Source: Enoplolaimus lenunculus
Taxonomy: Eukaryota > Nematoda > Enoplea > Enoplida > Thoracostomopsidae
Assembly: GCA_030248215.1 (NCBI GenBank)
Contig: JASANG010001571.1
Location: 21,315-85,314, forward strand
DNA: 64,000 bases
Direction of reading: 5' to 3'
Shown: in pieces, positions 56,714 to 64,000 of the stretch
Position numbering within the stretch: position 1 is the stretch's first letter
How the letters are laid out: every line of letters begins with the position of its first letter
Translations under genes and position numbers: made by a program
Notes under the pieces: generated by a model
Told to the model about the DNA's origin: nothing
The model's database searches: none
The model's input: only the letters and a program-made list of their open reading frames with translations

Positions 56714-57214
56714 TTACTCCAGGATCAAATTTATATATATTTTTAACATAGCTTTCAGTTTCATCCAACTAAACTGATATATACCAGACCTATAAATGTG
56801 CTAAACTGCACGTACAGCTTTGTTTTACAACTAACCTGCATAACTGTTTTGCGAATTCTCCATAGCCGATATGTTTCAAGCTCGTCGGCGTCAGGCATTA
56901 TATATTTTTAAAAATGAGAATACCTATTGAAACAATATTTGCCTGCTATATACATATGCATGTATCAGGGTGGCACCGAGTCCATGATTTGACCGAATCC
57001 GAATCTTACATGTTCAAATTTCAGTTGCAGCGCCAACCGCATAACTTTTAAACGTTAGTATATTCCGTGCCCGACCTCAGTTTTGAGATTTATGACCGAA
57101 AACAAAATTTATTTATTATAACATTTCCTAGCTCTGTCGGTATATATGCACGTAATGTTAAAGCAAATGTTGCCATGCCTGTGCACATATACCGGTATAA
57201 GAAGTTGTTGCAAC

Positions 57215-57285
57215 GACCGCGTGGTGTAGTGGTAGCATGCTTGGCTCGAGAGCAAGAGGGCCGAGGTTCGATTCCCGGCGTGGTC
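57215..57285 (+). tRNA. tRNA-like sequence, probably tRNA pseudogene or SINE head
   Basis: Acceptor GACCGCG pairs with CGTGGTC, and A-box (TGGTGTAGTGG) and B-box (GGTTCGATTCC) promoters are present. The anticodon loop CTCGAGA would give CGA (Ser), but the long variable arm of tRNA-Ser is missing, the stem has a G-G pair and the T stem needs a bulged A. A functional tRNA is therefore doubtful. Confidence 0.5.
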
Positions 57286-57865
57286 ATTAACTTTGGCAAA
57301 ACTTCAAACAGGGGTCGTGCAGACCGCATAGTACCAACAAGCTCAAGCCATCTTGCCCTCAGCTGTTTATTCTGATGCTTCCCATCTACAACGCCCGTCT
57401 CGTCCGGACCTTCATATCAGAACTGTACAGACGGCATGAACCCTTTCTACGAAGAAGGTACTGCAAATATACTTTGCGCTGGTCTGAAATTATACTGTTT
57501 TTCATATTTCGCGCGTACAACTAATGTAACTTATTACAATAAATGCAGGATAACTAGCTAAGTCAATTTTGTACCAAGAAAAACTCAAAAACCGTTCAGT
57601 CAAACAAATCAAAGTAAAATGTGCTGTCACGCCTGTTATATGTGCGTAAAACAAATTTGGTCTCGAATAAGTAACTCGTTCACGTTGACAATGTGCGTTG
57701 TTGATCTCTATTGTTGTATTTCTGCCCAATTGTTTTCGCAACAGTGTACAATTTTTTGTAAACTTTTAAAAAATGCGGCTAATAGGAAATTGGGTAAACG
57801 TTGGCATAACCATTTTGGTATGAAACATCATTTCAGCTTCTATTTCTGTCCATTTCCGAAGCTTG

Positions 57866-57976
57866 AAGCCTATTAAGCCTATAGCCTAGCCAAGCAAAAA
57901 AATTAGTGTAAAGCTTAAAGCTTACTCTTTTCTAGTCCCACAGAAAAACGTTCCGTCCCTCATCTTTACATGGGCC
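57866..57976. mobile_element. TTAGGC-type hAT-like MITE, right part (spacer)
   Basis: AAGCCTATAGCCTAGCC, TTAGTGTAAAGCTTAAAGC, then CCCTCATCTTTACATGGGCC. Confidence 0.65.
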
Positions 57977-58286
57977 CTTTTATGCATAAACGTTTGTAGG
58001 TCAGCTGAGGACCCGCTCCTTTGTTTCAAAAGTTTCGAACACATAACAATTTATTTGAGTTTTAAAACCATAATAGCACTGTAATGCAAAATTTTGAGTG
58101 ATTATTGCATACAAATAGCCATAAGTACTTATGTCACGATTATACTGAACACTCCAAAATTCTACCAAATATCACATGATATTGCGCGCATTAGCAAAAA
58201 GTTAAATTATAATGTAGGATAATATGTTGAACTGGTTACTGTATTGACCCGAATAAGAGGGGGTGAAAGAGGGGTCCCCATTTTGA

Positions 58287-58490
58287 GTCCGAATATAGAG
58301 TATGCTTAAACTTTAGACTAATGTTTTTGCTCAGTCGTTCAATGCTTTGACTCATGCAAATGCATTGATTGCGAACAATTTTTCGTGGGACTATAAATGG
58401 AGTAAGCTTAAGCTTAGGCTATCTTTCGCTTTAGGCTTAAGGCTTTAGAGTTGAGAACATGTCTATACTACAGTTACGGCCTTCAAAGTA
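58287..58490. mobile_element. TTAGGC-type MITE across the right inner junction
   Basis: CTTTAGACTAATGTTTTTGC, later AAGCTTAGGCTATCTTTCGC and TACTACAGTTACGGCC. Only the part above 58406 has a partner in the left arm. Confidence 0.55.
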
Positions 58491-58627
58491 ATAATAGCCA
58501 ACGCATTTGTTATATATAAAAATCTCAAGGGCAATACTCTTGCTAAAAAGTGAAAAATACTTCTTACAGTTTAATATGTAATGCTTTTGAGTAAAGAAAT
58601 AAAAAATCAATTTTCCTTGTTTTGTAC

Positions 58628-59072
58628 TGTAGTGACCCGAATAAAAGAGGGGTAATAAGAGGGGTCCTCGTTTTGAGTCCTAATCAATAAAATTCCGTAT
58701 CCCTAATGAGAGTCCGTAAGCGGATAGAGTCCCAAAACCCTAATTAGAGTCCATAAATGTTAATTAACCCTAATTGTAGCGCATAAATGACTCCAGCACC
58801 AAATAATTTGATGTCGAAACTTTAAAGCGTACTTAAACTCGGAAACTACATTCCTAAGTATAACCTTGTATTATCGCTCAGGCTATTGACACAAAACAAA
58901 TAAACGTTTAGTTCAACGGATAATTGCAGTACCAAATATATATCAGTATTAACGAAGGGCGGCGGAGCATGGGTTAAAAATAAATAACAGTCCGTAACCG
59001 AATAACCAGGGGGTACCTTCTAGAGAGGCCAAATAAATATCAGTCCCCCCTCCTCTTATTCGGGTCACTACA
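58628..59072. mobile_element. MITE, GTAGTGACCCGAATAA family (right arm)
   Basis: Mirror of the left-arm copy, ends TGTAGTGACCCGAATAAAAG and CTTATTCGGGTCACTACA. Confidence 0.75.
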
Positions 59073-59099
59073 GTTAGTATTTATGTTTTTCTACTAACA

Positions 59100-59375
59100 A
59101 ATTATCCTATACATTTTAGTATCATATGACATTCTACAGGACATTTGATATGCTAGCCCACCACAACCTTGGAAACATTTTCAAATATGTCATATGATAT
59201 TAAATAGACAGTATTTCAAATATCATATGATATTGCAGTACAAACAGTGAACGTACACCAGACAATTTAAATTTTTTGAATTTGATAGCGGTCAATGTGC
59301 AGCAAAATGTTTAGCCCGCTACTGTATTCATAGGGACAAAACATGTTCCATGTTGCCCATTTATAACGAGAATCC
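59100..59375. repeat. ATATCATATGATAT repeat (right arm, mirror of 55.6-55.9 kb)
   Basis: TAGTATCATATGACATTC, TGTCATATGATATT and ATATCATATGATATTGCAG in one run. Confidence 0.6.
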
Positions 59376-60321
59376 CGCATAACACATGATGCACGGTTTT
59401 CTGCGATCGTCTAACACAGCAAAAACGTCGCCGTGGGATCCAGCTATGCCATGTGAGATCAACATAAGCGTAAAGTTCACGAGTACGTGCAGTATGAAAT
59501 CGCTACAAAGCTTCTAAGCGCATTCGGGCTAGCCAGGGTGCAATTGGAGGTGAAAATCACCGGAGCCGGAGGTCAGCAGGAAGTGAAGCCGGAGGTGAGA
59601 AACGAAGATAGGTGTAGTGACCCGAAAAAGAGGGGGCTGATATTTATTTGGCCTCTCCGGAAGGTACCCCCTTGTTATTTGATTACGTACTGTTATATGT
59701 TTTCAACCCGCCCTCCGGCCCCCTTCGTTAATACTGATATGTACTCGGTATGCCTACTATCCGTTGAATTAAACGTTTTTTGCAATGCATCAAAAGCTTG
59801 CGCCATAATACTAAGTTATACTTTGGAATCCTTTCAAAACTTAAATACGCTTTAAAGTTTCGAACTCAACTTTATTGGGTCCTGGAGTCATATTTGGTTC
59901 TGGAGTCACTTATGCTCTTCAATTAGGAATAATTGATAATTATGAACTCTAATTGGGGTTTACGGACACTATCCGCAAAGTGAAAAATATACCGGAGCAT
60001 AGAACACCAGAGGTCGATTTTCTGCCGGAGCCAGAATGACGACCCGCTTCTATATGGGGGTTAAAACTCCCACAAGAAAACGGTTTCGAATACTATCTTG
60101 AAACCATCTCTGAAGAAATTGAATATATTCATGAGGAAAGGGTTTGTCTTTTATATTTTAGCTCAGTGATGCGAAAACAGACCAATGTAAAGATCAGGAA
60201 CGGAACGTTTTTCTGCAGGACTACCATAGTTTTGCTTTAGACACCTTTTTTGCTTAGTCTTAGGATTTCAGTCAATTTTTATTAAACATTATTAACTATA
60301 ACGCTATGGTGTATAATACAG

Positions 60322-60501
60322 GGCCCATGTTACTTTAAGGGGCGTCCAGTATTCTGGTTTTTTCATAAAAGACTACGTTTAGATTCTAGATATTTTTTGC
60401 TTAGGCTTAGGCTTAGGCTTAAAACACGTCTTTGTAACGCTTAGGCTTAGGCTTAGGTATACTCTTAATCTACTGTTGTGCCCCTTAAAGTAACATTGGC
60501 C
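60322..60501. mobile_element. TTAGGC-type hAT-like MITE (right arm)
   Basis: Mirror of 54491-54676: GGCCCATGTTACTTTAAGGG to CCCTTAAAGTAACATTGGCC. A second, partial element lies at 60180-60268. Confidence 0.85.
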
Positions 60502-61174
60502 GTAGAGAGTATGACACTTCTCCACTCATACGCTCGATCAGTTTAACATTATGAGGTCGTAAGTTGCTGTAACCCCTCCCTGATCTTGCGGGGGTATTAG
60601 ATACATTCAAACCTTCAAACATAACAGAGCATCAAACCCCAATCGACAAACCGCTTTATTCTTAATAGGCTAATTTGAGTGTAGGCGATATCCCTCCAGG
60701 GTGGGACTGACATAAAACGTAGTCCGTGTCATTCAAAATGGATCTGGTCGAGTGTCATACTCCACACGTATAATTCACTCTTGCAATATGTAATAAATTA
60801 AATTTTAATAAAAATTGTCTCATATTTAAGAGATAATGTTCTGGTTTTAACGAATGTAGCAAAACAATTCGCAACTGTTATGTTTGAAAAATAAACTTCA
60901 AAACAAAACGTAATTTGTGTTGCGATTTCGAATCTTTCCGAGATAAAATTTTAGTAAATAAGATTCAGCTGATCATAATTGAAGACGCACATTTTTGATT
61001 GAAATTTCGGACTCTATTTCCTAAAAATGGCTATATATATTATATATAAACATACATTCATACATATATAATATATATATTTCAGATAAATTTGATATAT
61101 TTTCTGCTTATACAGATTTCAGTAATTTTCTATGTTGCACGCATGTGTTCGATCGTCTTCAAACAGAAATTCAG

Positions 61175-61627
61175 TCATCCGAACTGTAAACCAGGAAACG
61201 ATAAATCAAACGCTTTGCGTTTTGACGCTTCAGGCAAATTGTCGTCGTCCATGACAAAAGTTTCCGGTTCTTGCGGTGTGGCACGTTGTAATTTGAGTAT
61301 TTCGACATGATCAGGCTGTAAATCAAACACCACCGATGTTCCAAAATTATTAACACTATCAGACGCGGCGTTCGATTCTTCGGCAACGTTTATCATTTCG
61401 TCGATGACGTTCTCGTCATTGATTGGTTCAATTTCATACACGTCACCACCGCTTGTTTTGATTGGATAATCCATTGGTAGAAATGAAAATGATCGATCTT
61501 GCGTATGAATCGGTATTACTACGAAAGACTCTGATGCTATAGGGCATAAAACGAATAAAATTATAACGAACATCAGCCAGTGGTTAATGTACGATAACGA
61601 TATTTTGTTTACTATTTGAAAAGTCAT
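61175..61627 (-). CDS. Putative neuropeptide precursor, right-arm copy (150 aa)
   Basis: Inverted duplicate of the gene at 53366-53818. The signal peptide, the dibasic KR site, the terminal KAFDLSFPGLQFG and the TTTTCAG just upstream of the ATG are all kept. It differs by S to G in the acidic spacer and by I to M and N to D shortly before the cleavage site, plus six silent changes. No frameshift or stop is seen, so both copies look functional. The surplus of silent changes suggests protein-level constraint, though nine differences are few. Confidence 0.68.
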   Translation of the reverse strand: MTFQIVNKISLSYINHWLMFVIILFVLCPIASESFVVIPIHTQDRSFSFLPMDYPIKTSGGDVYEIEPINDENVIDEMINVAEESNAASDSVNNFGTSVVFDLQPDHVEILKLQRATPQEPETFVMDDDNLPEASKRKAFDLSFPGLQFG

Positions 61628-61799
61628 AACTGAAAACCGAGAGTTAAAGTCGGTTCTTGTACACTTCCCATACATTTAATATTATGGCTTGGACTTAGAT
61701 TTTGTTCAGGCTTATTCACGTTATAACCCGGGCAGGCAGAACACGGTTTGTCCCATGTTGATTTGACGTCAATCTTAAAATTCGAGCACTCATATCGGG

Positions 61800-62085
61800 T
61801 GAACAGACAAAACTCCAATATGATATTCAACAGGACAATTTGAGTATGTTACTTTAGTATGCAGACATTTGAAAATATATCATATGATATTTGCTGACAA
61901 TACATCGAATACCATATGATATTGAAGGACAAAAGGTGACCTACATATGATGATAGCAGACAAGTAGGACTTTGAATATGATATGGGGACTATTAGCAGA
62001 CAAAATGTAAGCAAATAGGCTAACCGGGGATAAAACGTGTCCCAGTCCCAAGCCGCCCCAGTTAAACGTGAACCCTGCATTACGC
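61800..62085. repeat. ATATCATATGATAT repeat (right arm, upstream of the peptide gene)
   Basis: Mirror of 52915-53190, with the same three near-palindromes. Confidence 0.65.
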
Positions 62086-63420
62086 TTAAAATGACTTCGA
62101 CAAAGGCTTTGGTTAAGATTCAGCTTAGTTAAACCGTTTCCTGGACCTAAAAGCCTAATCCTGCAAGGAAGCAGTGTACAAGAGCCGTTATAAATTCTTT
62201 GTACATAATACGCCACAAAGTGTATTTGGCAGTAGTCGCTTCGGAGGGAGTTGGGACAATGTGGACACTGTTTGGACAATGCCTGCCTTCTGACAATAAG
62301 TGTTTCTTTTGGTCAGACTCCGCATAATCGGTCACAAGATTCACTTCGGACAGATTCTGCAATATGCTTTAAACCCCGAGTCCCTACCTTCTGACGCACC
62401 AGACTCTGTATTATGCTTTAAACCCCGAGTGCCTACCCTTCTGACGCACTCATGACAAAACAGCTGTCCTTTCTATAACGTACTGACAAAGTGGCGTTTG
62501 TATGTGCCATAATGTGTCGAAGCATTCGCCGTTCAGAGGACCTGCCAGTGGTCTGGTGGGTCTACACTGTGTACGGGTGACTTTTGGATATATAATTTGA
62601 AAACACTGCAATTACAAACTTAGTGACACGAACGTGGGTATAATATTTACAGTAGCGTAGACAGTATAACGTGGATGATCCATTATAGTGGACTGAATTG
62701 CCACATATACACTTTAAATTTGTCCATAGCAGATTAAATCTTTAAATCTGCTACACTTGAGCAGACCTGTTTGAAAGCTTGTATTTCAGATTTTTGACAA
62801 TCGGTCAATACTTGTGACAACTCTGGTTTATGATAAGTTGACACTTAAAATTTTTTCCCAAATTTGTTTAACCCATTCTGTGGAGTTCTAAACTCTTGAT
62901 GCTATGTTATCTTTTCCTGGTTACTGGGAAGAAATACACAAGCCTAAAGTTTATAAACTAAACCTCAGCAACTTATTAATAGGTTTAATATGTGAGAAAG
63001 CTCAAAAAATTTACCGGATTCTATACATCAATGCATCTCATTTTAGTATTTTTGTATTTGAGATATCTAAAAGCAAATTCATATCGGTTTTGAAACTTTT
63101 AATTCTTAACCAGAAACGAGAAAAAATTTGAACTTTGAAAAATTTTGAATTCATTTTTAAACGAAACATTTTTTAACAGTTGTTTGACAATTACATTTTA
63201 ACGATATTTTGCGAATTTGGTCTATAATTTGATGAAAATGACCAATTTGATTCGGCGTATTTCTGGTAAACGTTTAGAGTTTTTTTTACGGTTTTGGTTC
63301 ATGAGCTTCAACCCACCCGACCAGGGTATGGCTTCAACCAGAATTACAAAATACCTAAACCGGAAAGAGAAATGTAAAAATACCAAAATTTGAGCCGGAA
63401 ACGGAAGTGAGCTATAACTA

Positions 63421-63640
63421 CACTGCAAAAAATGGTTAGTCAAATTGACTCTGTTCGAAATAGGCTTTTCGGGACTACACAAACTGAGTCAAATTCCACT
63501 CCGCCAGAGTCAAATTCGGCTCACCTGAGTCGCTCAGTGAGTGGCAATTAGAGACTCTGGCGGAGTCGAATTTGACTCATTTGTGTAGTCCCGAAAAGTC
63601 TATTTCGCAGGTCAATTTGTCTAACCATTTTTTTGCAGTG
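63421..63640. mobile_element. TA-type foldback MITE, GAGTCAAATTGACTC family (right arm)
   Basis: Mirror of 51367-51583: CACTGCAAAAAATGGTTAG to CATTTTTTTGCAGTG, TA on both sides. Confidence 0.85.
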
Positions 63641-64000
63641 TAGCACCGAATCGTAATTTTGTTTAAGTAAAAAAATTGCTTGATTAAATACAGGATTCAC
63701 AATTAAAACTGAAAATATTTTGTTTTTGAAATTTTTTTGCGTAAAAGTTTTTTAAAATTTAACGGATTTTGTGCTTCACATTCAGATAAACGGAGTATTA
63801 AATTTAGTTAGGAAACCTTCACAATTTCTATTCACAAATCTTTGAAATACTAAAATAGTGCAATCAGCACTTTTAGCACCTGAAAATACATTTCGCAGGA
63901 ATATTTTTCAAAATTTAAATTGTTAATATTTTTTATATTAAATAATCATATTGTTTTCAAAAAATCCTTTTTGTGTCAAATTAATTGATACTGCACGTGG

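Larger units (their letters stand above)
56560..58405. other. Spacer of the inverted duplication
   Basis: Unique sequence between the arms. It opens with about 145 bp of almost pure A/T (56564-56713), then holds a tRNA-like sequence, one TTAGGC-type element end and a GTAGTGACC-type end (58244-58290). No coding sequence recognised. Confidence 0.7.
58406..64000 (-). repeat. Right arm of the large inverted duplication (may continue past window)
   Basis: Mirror of 51007-56559. The coordinate sum drifts from about 115007 at the outer end to about 114965 at the inner end, so the arms differ by small indels as well as substitutions. The match still holds at the last base of the window, so the true outer end is unknown. 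Confidence 0.95.

Noticed and set aside
57215-57285. Functional tRNA-Ser (CGA)
   Set aside because: No long variable arm, a G-G pair in the anticodon stem and a bulged T stem.

Overview
The window is animal nuclear DNA, AT-rich and full of repeats. It carries spliced genes with short exons (60 to 350 bp), large introns, GTAAGT-like donors and TTTTCAG/TTTTAG acceptors. DEG/ENaC channels, PAN/Apple proteins, an H2A-type histone, a neuropeptide-like precursor and many TTAGGC-type hexamers inside transposons fit an invertebrate, most plausibly a nematode or close relative. The organism call is an inference: TTAGGC is the known nematode telomere motif, but here it is only internal to mobile elements. 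No bacterial, organellar or retroviral features were recognised. Layout: the minus strand carries a run of spliced genes, rebuilt by matching splice sites and intron phases. From right to left they are: a divergent H2A.Z-like histone gene with a long N-terminal tail (50.9 to 43.6 kb, 5' end not found); the 3' part of a secreted or membrane protein with three PAN/Apple domains (30.2 to 23.2 kb); a complete nine-exon DEG/ENaC channel gene (19.8 to 11.3 kb, 481 aa); a lone exon fragment of a third DEG/ENaC copy (7.6 kb); and the first five exons of a second DEG/ENaC gene (4.9 to 0.3 kb, continuing past the left edge). The two channel genes share intron phases throughout and identical lengths for exons 3 and 4, so they are tandem paralogues. 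The right fifth (about 51.0 kb to the edge) is a large inverted duplication with arms of about 5.6 kb and a 1.85 kb spacer. Each arm carries an intact single-exon gene for a secreted precursor ending in a KR site and a peptide with C-terminal Gly (KAFDLSFPGLQFG), which looks like an amidated neuropeptide. Introns and intergenic DNA are filled with short non-autonomous DNA transposons (MITEs). I distinguish about a dozen families from terminal inverted repeats and target duplications: hAT-like (8-bp TSD) with internal TTAGGC-type arrays; a second hAT-like family; PIF/Harbinger-like (3-bp TSD); Tc1/mariner-like (TA); and a piggyBac-like family (TTAA) with a tRNA-like core. Several are nested. 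Tandem arrays include a 20-bp GC-rich minisatellite of about 58 units, an exact 8 x 28-bp array and a 54-bp array grown inside a TTAGGC element.
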